A stretch of 64,000 bases of DNA, taken from positions 2,359,001-2,423,000 of the forward strand of contig NZ_CP091799.1 of NCBI RefSeq assembly GCF_022024235.1, read 5' to 3'. The DNA comes from Segatella baroniae B14. Lineage in GTDB: Bacteria > Bacteroidota > Bacteroidia > Bacteroidales > Bacteroidaceae. The notes under the pieces were generated by a model, which ran no database searches, had not been told where the DNA came from, and saw nothing but the letters and a program-made list of their open reading frames with translations. The position numbers and the translations under genes are program-made. Position 1 is the stretch's first letter. Every line of letters starts with the position of its first letter. Positions 32,981-41,318 of the stretch are shown one piece after another.

Positions 32981-34255
32981 ATGAGAGTATTAATTATCAA
33001 TACTTCTGAAAACACGGGAGGTGCTGCTGTTGCTGCTAACCGTTTGAAGGATGCTTTGAACAACAATGGTGTCAAGGCAAAAATGTTAGTAAGAGATAAG
33101 ACTACAGATGATATTACCGTAGTAGGATTAAGACCGTCACTTCGAGTTAGTTGGAATTTTCTGTGGGAACGTTTTTCTATATTTCGTCATTTACATTTTT
33201 GCAAAAAGCATCTTTGGGAGATTGATACAGCTTGTTGTGGTTCGGATGTCACACAACTTCGTGAATTTCAGGAAGCAGATGTCATCCACCTTTCCTGGGT
33301 TAATCAAGGATTTTTGTCATTAAAAGGTATCCGTAAAATTTTGAATAGTGGTAAACCCGTCGTGTGGACTATGCATGACTTGTGGCCAGCTACAGGTATC
33401 TGTCATTATGCAAGAGGGTGTGAGCGATTGAAAAACATGTGTTCTCATTGTTTACTCTTGCCTCATCGAGGTGGCGTACATGATTTGTCTAATAAGGTTT
33501 GGCGAAAAAAGGAAGCACTCTATAAGGATGGTAATATCTATTTTGTGTCTTGTAGTAAATGGTTACAAGATCAAGCTAAACAAAGTAGGCTTTTTGTAGG
33601 ACAGCGCATCACCAATATACCTAATCCGATAGATACTCGTGTATATTTGCCGCAAGATAAGAAGGAATCCAGACTTCGTGCAGGTCTTCCTGATAATAAA
33701 AAACTCATTCTTTTCGTTTCACAAAAGGTTACAGATGAGCGCAAGGGCATGAATTATTTTATTCACAGCATTGAGCGATTGGTTGCCATGCATCCTGAAA
33801 TGAAAGAAGATACGGGGATTGCTATTTTAGGAGGGCATTCGGAGGAATTAGAAAATCAACTTTCATTGCCAGTTTATTCGTTGGGCTATGTAAATGATCA
33901 GCGTAAGATAGTTAATGTGTATAATTCTGCAGATGTCTTTGTTTTACCTTCTCTAGAAGATAATCTGCCGAATACAATTATGGAGGCAATGGCTTGTGGT
34001 GTTCCTTGTGTTGGATTCCAAACAGGTGGCATACCAGAAATGATTGATCATCAGAAAACAGGATATGTGGCAAAATATCGTGATGCTGATGATTTGGCTA
34101 AAGGTATTTTTTGGGTTCTTGCGGAGGCTGATAGAAAAGAATTAAGCTATCAGTCTATTCATAAAGTTTCGGTACAATACTCACAACGAGCAGTTGCCAT
34201 GAAATATATTGATGTATATAATCAGGCTATGGCCTTTAGGAATTATAAATTATGA
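32981..34255 (+). CDS. GT4 family glycosyltransferase
   Basis: A 424-residue GT-B retaining glycosyltransferase. The ATG at 32981 gives MRVLIINTSENTGGAAVAAN, where the G-G loop near the N-terminus is typical, and this start follows a promoter box. The N-terminal acceptor half has WTMHDLWPATGICHYARGC, typical of colanic-acid WcaC-like proteins. The C-terminal half carries the GT4 donor motif SLEDNLPNTIMEAMACGVPC with its E-x7-E pair, then GFQTGGIPEMID. It overlaps the following GT2 gene by 4 bases. The product is probably a surface or exopolysaccharide, but no polymerase or flippase is next to it. Confidence 0.88.
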   Translation: MRVLIINTSENTGGAAVAANRLKDALNNNGVKAKMLVRDKTTDDITVVGLRPSLRVSWNFLWERFSIFRHLHFCKKHLWEIDTACCGSDVTQLREFQEADVIHLSWVNQGFLSLKGIRKILNSGKPVVWTMHDLWPATGICHYARGCERLKNMCSHCLLLPHRGGVHDLSNKVWRKKEALYKDGNIYFVSCSKWLQDQAKQSRLFVGQRITNIPNPIDTRVYLPQDKKESRLRAGLPDNKKLILFVSQKVTDERKGMNYFIHSIERLVAMHPEMKEDTGIAILGGHSEELENQLSLPVYSLGYVNDQRKIVNVYNSADVFVLPSLEDNLPNTIMEAMACGVPCVGFQTGGIPEMIDHQKTGYVAKYRDADDLAKGIFWVLAEADRKELSYQSIHKVSVQYSQRAVAMKYIDVYNQAMAFRNYKL

Positions 34256-35028
34256 TCACTTTTACGGTAGTAACCATTACTTATAATGCTCAGCAGGTAG
34301 TTGAGCGAACACTGAATAGTGTACTTAAGCAAAGCTATTCGCAGGTGGAACACCTTATCATTGATGGTGCATCGAGTGATAATACTTTATCGCTTGTGCA
34401 TGCTTATCAGGTGAAATCCATAGAGAAAGAAACGGGACACCAAATTCGTATCACTTCTGAACCAGACGACGGACTTTATTATGCTATGAATAAGGGTATT
34501 CTGCAAGCTACAGGCGATTATATCGTGTTTTTAAATGCTGGTGACTGCTTTCCTAATGAAGATACCTTAGAGACTATTGCTGCGTCTGTAGGTGAGCAGG
34601 AATTGCTTCCAGGAGTGTTATATGGTGATACTGATATTGTAGATGATCAGGGACACTTTATTCGTCATCGTCGATTGGTTCCTCCTAAGCGGTTGACATG
34701 GCGTTCTTTCTGTAAAGGTATGCTAGTTTGTCATCAAGCCTTTTATGCTCGTACAGATTTAGCCAAAAAACACTTATATAATACTCAGTATAGGTACTCT
34801 GCTGATGTTGATTGGTGTATACGTGTTATGAAGGAATCTAAGCGTGAAGGTTTACCACTTCGAAATGTTCAAGCTGTAGTGGTTAATTATCTTGATGGAG
34901 GTATGAGTATCAAGTATCATAGGGCTTCTTTGAAAGAGAGATTTCGCGTGATGTGTGCCAACTATGGTTTAATCTTGACTTTATTCATGCATGGTTATTT
35001 TGTAGTAAGAAGTTTAGTAAAGAAATAG
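34252..35028 (+). CDS. GT2 family glycosyltransferase
   Basis: A 258-residue inverting GT-A glycosyltransferase. It starts FTVVTITYNAQQVVERTLNS, then VEHLIIDGASSDNTL and PDDGLYYAMNKGILQATGDY, which together match the WcaA/WcaE-like GT2 group. The DxD equivalent is probably NAGDCF followed by GDTD. It is cytoplasmic, with no transmembrane helix. It is translationally coupled to the upstream GT4 (ATGA overlap), so both likely act on the same glycan. A bidirectional terminator follows immediately. Confidence 0.88.
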   Translation: MITFTVVTITYNAQQVVERTLNSVLKQSYSQVEHLIIDGASSDNTLSLVHAYQVKSIEKETGHQIRITSEPDDGLYYAMNKGILQATGDYIVFLNAGDCFPNEDTLETIAASVGEQELLPGVLYGDTDIVDDQGHFIRHRRLVPPKRLTWRSFCKGMLVCHQAFYARTDLAKKHLYNTQYRYSADVDWCIRVMKESKREGLPLRNVQAVVVNYLDGGMSIKYHRASLKERFRVMCANYGLILTLFMHGYFVVRSLVKK

Positions 35029-35070
35029 CATAAAAAAAGCATCTTCAAGACGAAGATGCTTTTTTTATGC
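35028..35070. terminator. bidirectional terminator, 19-bp perfect stem
   Basis: Bases 35028-35046 pair perfectly with 35052-35070 around a 5-base loop; the core is AGCATCTTC/GAAGATGCT with A7 on one side and T7 on the other. It ends the plus-strand GT2 transcript and the minus-strand peptidase transcript. Confidence 0.92.
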
Positions 35071-35081
35071 TATACTTATTT

Positions 35082-36050
35082 TTAAGAATATCTTAGAATC
35101 TGTCCTGGTCTTACACTTTGGTTTTTGCCTAAGTGATTCAATCTTATAATTTGTTCAACGCTTACACCACGCTTATGAGCGATAGTAACAATTGTTTCAC
35201 CACTTTTAACCTTGTGATAACGTACTTCGTTGCCATAAGGGTTATTTGTCTGCTTGCTAATAGCACTACTGTTCTCACTTGAACCGAGGACACCGTAAAT
35301 CAAGTCGCGTGTATAGCCACCATTACCAATTTTTCCACGTAATGCAGTAGCTTCTACACTTTCTTCTGTATAAGTATCCTCATTAAAGGTATAGAAATCT
35401 CCGGTAACATCTTGATTGCGAAAATCAAACATTAAGGCTGGATTTAAAGCTACACCACAAAGACGTGTTTCAAAATGCAGGTGTGAACCAGTGCTTCGAC
35501 CAGTATTACCACCTAATCCAATAGGATCGCCGGCACGAACAACCTGATTTTCTTCAACGATCTGCTTAGAGAGGTGTCCATAAATTGTTTCTAAACCATT
35601 GTTATGGCGGATAACAATATATTTACCATAGCCATTACCGTCATATTTTACAATACGAACTTTACCGCTAAACGCAGCACGTATGGTATCGCCAATATAA
35701 ACCTTAATATCGAGACCTTTATGTTGGCGACCCCAACGAGAACCAAAATTGCTGGTTACAACGCGGCTACGAGTAGGCATGCAAAAATGACGGAGGTCTA
35801 TTCTGTAATGACTAGGTAATTTGGTAGCTTTGTGAGCATACTTATTATTCCAGTCGTCATATAATTGAGCTGCGGGTGTTTCAATTTCTTCTCTGGCAAC
35901 AATTTCTTGAAGTGCCAAAGTATCAACAGCTTTCATCTTTCTATCTACTGGTGCCTGTCGGGCTAACAGATCCTGACCATACGTCGGAATTACTGTCATG
36001 GCGCAAACGGCACAAATAGCGATTTTTTTTAATTTTTTATTAAAATCCAT
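35082..36050 (-). CDS. M23 family metallopeptidase with C-terminal LysM domain
   Basis: A secreted 322-residue protein that probably cuts or binds peptidoglycan cross-links. It has a signal peptide (IAICAVCAMTVIPTYGQ). The M23 domain spans about residues 95-215, with SNFGSRWGRQHKGLDIKVYI (His and Asp zinc ligands) and GSHLHFETRL (the HxH motif), so the zinc site looks complete. A single LysM domain at about residues 275-321 reads YHKVKSGETIVTIAHKRGVS. Such proteins in Bacteroidetes act in cell separation or wall remodelling. It is alone in its transcript, with a -7 box at 36176-36183. Confidence 0.92.
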   Translation of the reverse strand: MDFNKKLKKIAICAVCAMTVIPTYGQDLLARQAPVDRKMKAVDTLALQEIVAREEIETPAAQLYDDWNNKYAHKATKLPSHYRIDLRHFCMPTRSRVVTSNFGSRWGRQHKGLDIKVYIGDTIRAAFSGKVRIVKYDGNGYGKYIVIRHNNGLETIYGHLSKQIVEENQVVRAGDPIGLGGNTGRSTGSHLHFETRLCGVALNPALMFDFRNQDVTGDFYTFNEDTYTEESVEATALRGKIGNGGYTRDLIYGVLGSSENSSAISKQTNNPYGNEVRYHKVKSGETIVTIAHKRGVSVEQIIRLNHLGKNQSVRPGQILRYS

Positions 36051-36175
36051 TCGTGTTGATTCTATTAATTTTAGGTTTAAGTCACTATGGAATAATTCAT
36101 ATTCCGGTGCGGATAAAATAAAGGCATAATTTATTGAGAACTACAAAAACCCAACAAATTTTTTAGAAGACTTCG

Positions 36176-36183
36176 CAAATATA
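36176..36183 (-). promoter_or_regulatory. -7 promoter box for the M23 peptidase gene
   Basis: On the minus strand TATATTTG followed by C matches the consensus. It lies 126 bases before the ATG at 36050, leaving a fairly long untranslated leader. Confidence 0.5.
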
Positions 36184-36980
36184 CTAAAAAAATATGGATT
36201 TTGCTAGTGTATTAACAGTTTTTATAAACCTTTTAACACATAAAATTGTTAACTCAACTTTACAAAATGAATCTGTCTTGTTGAATTTTTTGTGAATAAA
36301 CCACAGTTTAGTTTCTTGTTAGAAGTTGTGACCTTTTTGATAAATGTAACGTGAGTTTGTCGATTTGTAAGTGTCTGAAAATTTAATGATTAGCAAGGAC
36401 AAAGTTACTGAAATATTTTGTTTGGCAGGTGATTTCTGCAATTTTTGATGCTATGATGGCAAAATATACCATTATGAGATGATATTTGTACTTTAGTGTA
36501 TTTTTTTGAATTTAGTTGACATAAATCGTCTTGAGATTTGCTTATTTGTAGTTGATATGCTAGAAGTCTTCAAATATGCGAATTATGAAGCATTTTTATA
36601 TTTGCTTGAATATCAGTATGTTACACGTTTGTCGTTTCGCCGACTTAATAGAAGGGCGACAAAACCACAGGTCCTAGGGGTCGAAAGCTTAGGGTTAACA
36701 CGATAAAGTCATAGAGTTTAGCGAATAAAGTCTTAGGTTTCGACCCCTAGGACCTGTGGTTTTGTCGGGAGGAGGTGGCGGGGTGTGTAGAAAATTTCAA
36801 ATAGGCAGATCAAAAGCTAAAGATTTTGAGCTAGATGACGAGTTTTGAAAGTGCTGTTTTTTGACATTTTTATTTGACAGTAGTATCCATTACAGATTGT
36901 AGAAGTGGGCAACTGTACAACGATAATCGTAGTGTTAGAATTCTGTGCCTCGATATCATTAAATAAGTGGCATATTAGCC
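36184..36980. other. gene-free stretch between the M23 peptidase and recG
   Basis: About 800 bases without a convincing gene. The left part (to about 36500) is very AT-rich. A short frame at 36506-36706 has no homology I recognise and runs into the inverted repeat. The perfect 30-bp inverted repeat at 36657-36767 is the only strong structure, followed by a G-rich patch at 36767-36785. The remainder up to the recG stop (36981) shows nothing I can name. Confidence 0.6.
36657..36767. repeat. perfect 30-bp inverted repeat with 51-base spacer
   Basis: Bases 36657-36686 (CGACAAAACCACAGGTCCTA then GGGGTCGAAA) are the exact reverse complement of 36738-36767. The spacer holds two near-identical direct copies of ATAAAGTCnTAG. 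The arms are much more GC-rich than the surroundings. No transposase and no clear target duplication flank it. It could be a small non-autonomous element, a recombination site or a long RNA hairpin. Confidence 0.85.
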
Positions 36981-39083
36981 TTAACTGATGCTGGACCAAT
37001 TGATATTGGTCTTTCTTAGTTCCTTAAGACGATTCCAAAAAATGCTATTTTCAATTTTTTCGCAATTCGGATCATTGTCAATAATTTTTTGTGCTTCGTC
37101 TCGTGCAAGTTGTATGATTTGTCCATCTTGAGCAATGTTTGCGATTTTTAAGTCGAATGCGATGCCACTTTGCTGAGTACCTTCAAGATCACCAGGACCT
37201 CTTAATTTTAAGTCGGCTTCTGCTATACGGAATCCGTCGTTCGTGTCGCACATAATATCTATGCGTTTACGAGTTTCTTTTGACAGTTTTTGATTAGTTA
37301 CTAAGATACAATATGATTGGTCGGCTCCTCTACCTACACGTCCACGAAGCTGATGTAGTTGTGAAAGTCCGAATCGTTGTGCATCCAAAATAACCATTAC
37401 CGATGCATTAGGTACATTTACACCTACCTCAATAACGGTAGTTGCGACAAGTATCTGTGTATCACCTTTTACGAATTTCTGCATTTCTTCTTCTTTTTCT
37501 GCAGGTTTCATCTTTCCATGTACCTTACTGAGTCTAAATTCAGGAAATACTTCGCGTAGTGCTTCGTACCCTTCTTCTAAATTTTTAAGGTCACTTTTCT
37601 CACTTTCTTTGATGAGAGGAAAGACGATGTATACTTGTCTACCTTCGTGTATCTGTTGACGAATACCGGAATAGAGGCTGGTCATCTGTGAGTCGTATTT
37701 ATGGATTGTCTGTACAGGCTTTCTGCCAGGAGGTAGTTCATCTATAATGCTCACGTCTAGATCACCATATATGGTCATAGCTAATGTTCTTGGTATCGGA
37801 GTGGCTGTCATGACAAGTATGTGTGGTGGAAATGAACTTTTCCCCCATAACTTAGCACGTTGGGCAACCCCAAAGCGATGCTGTTCGTCTATTACGGCAT
37901 AACCGAGTCTAGCGAATTGTACATGATCTTCAATAACGGCGTGAGTTCCTACTAGAATTTGAATTTTTCCAGAAGCCAAATCTTCAAGTATTTGTTGGCG
38001 TTTTTTGCCTTTTACAATACCAGTCAACAATTCCACTCGAATGTTCATGCCGTGTAGAAAATCTTTGATGGTTTGCAGATGTTGTTCGGCCAATATTTCT
38101 GTAGGTGCCATCATACAAGCTTGATAGCCATTGTCTAATGCGATAAGCATAGACATAAGAGCTACTAGAGTTTTTCCAGAACCCACATCGCCCTGTAGAA
38201 GGCGGTTCATCTGCTTGCCGCTATTCATATCTCGTCTTATCTCTTTAATTACACGCTTTTGAGCATTTGTGAGTGGGAAAGGAAGGTTTTGACTGTAGAA
38301 ATCATTGAATATTTGTCCGATATGGCCAAAAATATAACCTCTGTAATTTTTTCTTCTGTCACTGACATAACGTAAAATATTCAACTGTACGTAAAAAAGC
38401 TCTTCAAATTTCAGGCGCTCTCTTGCTTGTTGAGTTTCATGTGCATTCTGGGGATAGTGAATCCAATGGAATGCTTGTTGTCGACTTATGAGGTGTAAGC
38501 GGTGTGTAAGAGAGTCGGGCAAGGTTTCGGGTATTGGAGTCTGACTAAGTTTTTCGATGAGAGTTTTTGTCAATTTCTCCATCGACCTTGAAGTCAGTCC
38601 CATTTTTTTCATTCTTTCAGTGGTTATGTAATAAGGTTGCATGCCCATCTGCGAAAGCTCCAATTTACTCGCATCATCGATATCAGGATGAGCAAATTGG
38701 TACCGTCCATTAAATAGGGTCGGCTTCCCGAATATAATATATTCTTGTTGTACTTTATAGTTTTTGTAAACGAATTGTGTGGCTCTAAACCATACGATAT
38801 CGCATACTCCAGTTCCATCTGAGAAATGGGCTACGATACGTTTCTTCCTAGGTCCCATTTCGAATTCGTCAAAACTGAGAATTTTGCCTTTTATTTGTAC
38901 AAAAGGCATATCAGATGTCAGTTCGTTGATGGTGTAAATTCTGCTTCGGTCTACATATTTGTAGGGATAGTATTCTAACAAGTCATTATATGAGTTGATA
39001 CCGAGCTCTTTGCTTAGTATCTCTTTACGTTTCGGACCGACGCCCGAAAGGTACATAATGTCTTGATCTAGTATACTGTTCAT
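36981..39083 (-). CDS. recG: ATP-dependent DNA helicase RecG
   Basis: RecG drives fork reversal and branch migration of Holliday junctions in DNA repair. The 700 residues carry the wedge/OB domain at the N-terminus and a superfamily-2 helicase core: LLQGDVGSGKTLVA (Walker A), VIDEQHRFGVAQR (motif II in the DEQH form typical of RecG), MTATPIPRTLAM (motif III) and QLRGRVGRG (motif VI). The C-terminal TRG region GPGDLEGTQQSG is also present. The start is the ATG at 39083, 2 bases after ispD. The order DJ-1-like, ispD, recG forms one minus-strand operon. Confidence 0.97.
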   Translation of the reverse strand: MNSILDQDIMYLSGVGPKRKEILSKELGINSYNDLLEYYPYKYVDRSRIYTINELTSDMPFVQIKGKILSFDEFEMGPRKKRIVAHFSDGTGVCDIVWFRATQFVYKNYKVQQEYIIFGKPTLFNGRYQFAHPDIDDASKLELSQMGMQPYYITTERMKKMGLTSRSMEKLTKTLIEKLSQTPIPETLPDSLTHRLHLISRQQAFHWIHYPQNAHETQQARERLKFEELFYVQLNILRYVSDRRKNYRGYIFGHIGQIFNDFYSQNLPFPLTNAQKRVIKEIRRDMNSGKQMNRLLQGDVGSGKTLVALMSMLIALDNGYQACMMAPTEILAEQHLQTIKDFLHGMNIRVELLTGIVKGKKRQQILEDLASGKIQILVGTHAVIEDHVQFARLGYAVIDEQHRFGVAQRAKLWGKSSFPPHILVMTATPIPRTLAMTIYGDLDVSIIDELPPGRKPVQTIHKYDSQMTSLYSGIRQQIHEGRQVYIVFPLIKESEKSDLKNLEEGYEALREVFPEFRLSKVHGKMKPAEKEEEMQKFVKGDTQILVATTVIEVGVNVPNASVMVILDAQRFGLSQLHQLRGRVGRGADQSYCILVTNQKLSKETRKRIDIMCDTNDGFRIAEADLKLRGPGDLEGTQQSGIAFDLKIANIAQDGQIIQLARDEAQKIIDNDPNCEKIENSIFWNRLKELRKTNINWSSIS

Positions 39084-39085
39084 TT

Positions 39086-39754
39086 TTATTTTTGGTTCGC
39101 TACTAATGCTGTCGCTATAGTCAGGTCGAATGGTGTCGTGATCTTTATATTTTCCCGATTACCTTCTACCATGGTTACTTGTTGACCAATGGCTTCTACG
39201 ATAGAGGCATCATCTGTGAATTTTTCACTATAAGGCTGTTGGTTGGCTTTTTTTAGCAGGTTGATGTCGAAGCACTGTGGAGTTTGTACCAGTCTATAGT
39301 CGCTTCTCAATACATTTTTATTTTCCGGAACGAATCTCAGCGTTTCCACGACAGGAGTCACGGGTATGACAGCTTTGGCTGTTCTTGCCGTTTCAAAGCA
39401 TCGTTTGATGACTTCAATACTTGGGAACGGACGTACGCCATCGTGCACACCTACGACACCTGTTTCGCTATTAGGTATCAGGTTCAGTCCATTTTGCACA
39501 GAGTGGAAGCGAGTTTCCCCACCGTCGGCTAGAAGGTATTCTTCTTGGAAGTTATACTTTTGGCACAATTGTTTCCAATAATCCTGTTGAGCTTTTGGCA
39601 AAACCAGAATAATCTGTAGTTCCTTGCTGTATTCTCGGAACCGTTTAATCGTGCGCATGAGCACAGGTATACCAGAAACAGGTAAAAACTGTTTAGGAAT
39701 ATCCGAGCCCATGCGTAATCCTTTGCCACCTGCCGTGATGATGATGTAATCCAT
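39086..39754 (-). CDS. ispD: 2-C-methyl-D-erythritol 4-phosphate cytidylyltransferase
   Basis: IspD joins CTP to MEP in the third step of the MEP pathway. The 222 residues have the CTP-binding loop [16 protein letters not shown], the block [11 protein letters not shown], and the C-terminal [19 protein letters not shown] followed by [10 protein letters not shown], all typical of IspD. It is followed after 2 bases by recG and preceded after 9 bases by the DJ-1-like gene. A second homologue at 18680 lies in the glycan cluster; this copy is the more likely housekeeping enzyme because of its neighbours and its closer fit to IspD. Confidence 0.92.
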   Translation of the reverse strand: MDYIIITAGGKGLRMGSDIPKQFLPVSGIPVLMRTIKRFREYSKELQIILVLPKAQQDYWKQLCQKYNFQEEYLLADGGETRFHSVQNGLNLIPNSETGVVGVHDGVRPFPSIEVIKRCFETARTAKAVIPVTPVVETLRFVPENKNVLRSDYRLVQTPQCFDINLLKKANQQPYSEKFTDDASIVEAIGQQVTMVEGNRENIKITTPFDLTIATALVANQK

Positions 39755-39763
39755 GATTCTTGT

Positions 39764-40333
39764 TTATTTGTTACTCATGAGATGAGTATACATCATGCCG
39801 TCAGCAACGTTTTTGGCAGTTTCTTCGCCTGCGAAATAGCTGAGTATTTTGTAAGCATATGGGAAAGCAGCAGCAGGCCCCTCACCTGTAGTAATATTGC
39901 CGTCTTCTTGTACTAGAACAGGTGTATACTCTGCGCCAGTTAAAGTGTTTTCAAATCCAGGATAGCAAGTAGCTTTTTTGCCTTTTAAAATTCCTAATCC
40001 ACCCAATATGAGAGGTGCCGCACAGATGGCACCGATGCGTTTTCCTGCTGCATTTTGAGCTAATAGTACTTTTTTCAGCCCATCGTGTGCATTCAGATTA
40101 GCAGAACCTGGCATGCCCCCAGGGAGTAGTAGCATATCAGCATCCTCGAAACTGTCTATATCTTCAAACTTCAAATCAGCTTTCAAGGTGATACCATGTG
40201 ATGTCTCAACCCATTCATTGCCAGTAATGCTGACAGTCTTGATTTCTACACCACCTCTACGGAGGATATCTACAGGTGCCAAAGCTTCAATATCTTCGAA
40301 GCCATTAGCAAGAAATTCATATACCTTTGCCAT
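39764..40333 (-). CDS. DJ-1/PfpI (YajL-like) family protein
   Basis: A 189-residue cytoplasmic protein of the DJ-1 superfamily, whose bacterial members are linked to oxidative and carbonyl stress. It starts AKVYEFLANGFEDIEALAPV, where the Glu that polarises the cysteine is in FEDIE, then LLLPGGMPGS, and the nucleophile Cys lies in IGAICAAPLILGGLG. The C-terminal TGEGPAAAFPYA is also typical of the DJ-1 group. It is the first gene of the operon with ispD and recG, and is transcribed divergently from nadK. The true substrate of such proteins is debated. Confidence 0.88.
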   Translation of the reverse strand: MAKVYEFLANGFEDIEALAPVDILRRGGVEIKTVSITGNEWVETSHGITLKADLKFEDIDSFEDADMLLLPGGMPGSANLNAHDGLKKVLLAQNAAGKRIGAICAAPLILGGLGILKGKKATCYPGFENTLTGAEYTPVLVQEDGNITTGEGPAAAFPYAYKILSYFAGEETAKNVADGMMYTHLMSNK

Positions 40334-40373
40334 AAATTATGCTTGTATAAAGTCGATTTTCAATAAAAAAATG

Positions 40374-40381
40374 TACATTTG
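40374..40381 (+). promoter_or_regulatory. -7 promoter box for nadK
   Basis: TACATTTG followed by C matches TAnnTTTG and lies 46 bases before the nadK ATG at 40428. It sits in the divergent gap shared with the DJ-1-like gene. Confidence 0.55.
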
Positions 40382-40427
40382 CAAATGTAACAAAAAATAT
40401 AGAATTCACAAAATTAAAGTACTGAAT

Positions 40428-41315
40428 ATGGCTAAATCACGACTTAAATTTGCCTTGTTTGGCAATGAATATCAGGTTAAGAAGTCTGCGAGTATTCAGA
40501 AAATTCTTTCCTACCTGAAACTGAAAAGAGCTGAAATATATGTTGATAAGACGTTTTATGATTTTCTCATCAATAATCAGAAAATCGATGTTGAGGCTGA
40601 TGGTGTATTCGAAGGTTATAATTTTGATGTCGATTATGTCATTTCGATGGGGGGGGATGGTACTTTCCTAAAAGCAGCCAGTCGTGTTGGGGCTAAGGGT
40701 ATTCCTGTTATTGGTGTCAATATGGGGCGTCTGGGATTTCTGGCTGATGTGCTTCCAAGTGAAATAGAAGAAGCGCTAGATGCGATCTTCACCAAAAACT
40801 ATAGGGTGGAAGAGCATACGGCTATTCAGATAGAAGCTGATGGTGAGCCTATTGAAGGTAATCCGTTTGCTTTGAATGATATAGCTGTTTTGAAGCGTGA
40901 TAATGCTTCGATGATTACGATTAAAGCTGTTGTCAATGGTGATTTTCTAGTAAACTATCAGGCTGATGGTCTCGTTATTTGTACACCAACGGGAAGTACT
41001 GCTTATAATTTGTCTAATGGTGGACCAATTATCGTTCCTCAGAGTGGTAGTCTATGTCTTACACCTGTTGCCCCTCATAGTTTGAATATTCGCCCTATTG
41101 TTATAAATGATGACAGTGTCATTGAATTAAATGTTGAGAGCCGGAGTCATAATTTCTTAGTAGCTGTCGATGGCCGAAGTCAGAAATTGGTGGAAGGTAC
41201 CAAACTGACAATACGTAAGGCGCCTTACACGATTAAAATCGTTAAAACATGTAGTCGTCGATATTTCTCTACATTGCGCGAAAAATTGATGTGGGGTGCT
41301 GATCAGCGCCAATAA
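40428..41315 (+). CDS. nadK: NAD kinase
   Basis: Phosphorylates NAD to NADP. From the ATG at 40428 the protein has 295 residues, the usual length; in-frame sequence upstream lies antisense to the DJ-1-like gene and is not conserved. The catalytic GGDG motif is in MGGDGTFLKAASRVG (residues 74-88, Asp77), and TPTGSTAYNLSNGGPI matches the second conserved block. The GGDG codons contain a run of eight G (40649-40656). It is followed after 3 bases by an ABC exporter gene. Confidence 0.96.
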   Translation: MAKSRLKFALFGNEYQVKKSASIQKILSYLKLKRAEIYVDKTFYDFLINNQKIDVEADGVFEGYNFDVDYVISMGGDGTFLKAASRVGAKGIPVIGVNMGRLGFLADVLPSEIEEALDAIFTKNYRVEEHTAIQIEADGEPIEGNPFALNDIAVLKRDNASMITIKAVVNGDFLVNYQADGLVICTPTGSTAYNLSNGGPIIVPQSGSLCLTPVAPHSLNIRPIVINDDSVIELNVESRSHNFLVAVDGRSQKLVEGTKLTIRKAPYTIKIVKTCSRRYFSTLREKLMWGADQRQ

Positions 41316-41318
41316 AGT

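Noticed and set aside
36506..36706. A 66-codon open frame in the gap before recG
   Set aside because: No recognisable protein pattern, no good ribosome-binding site, and its 3' part is made of one arm of the 30-bp inverted repeat.
36657..36767. CRISPR or integron-like array at the inverted repeat
   Set aside because: There is only one inverted pair and a short direct repeat; no regularly spaced repeat units, no cas or integrase gene nearby.
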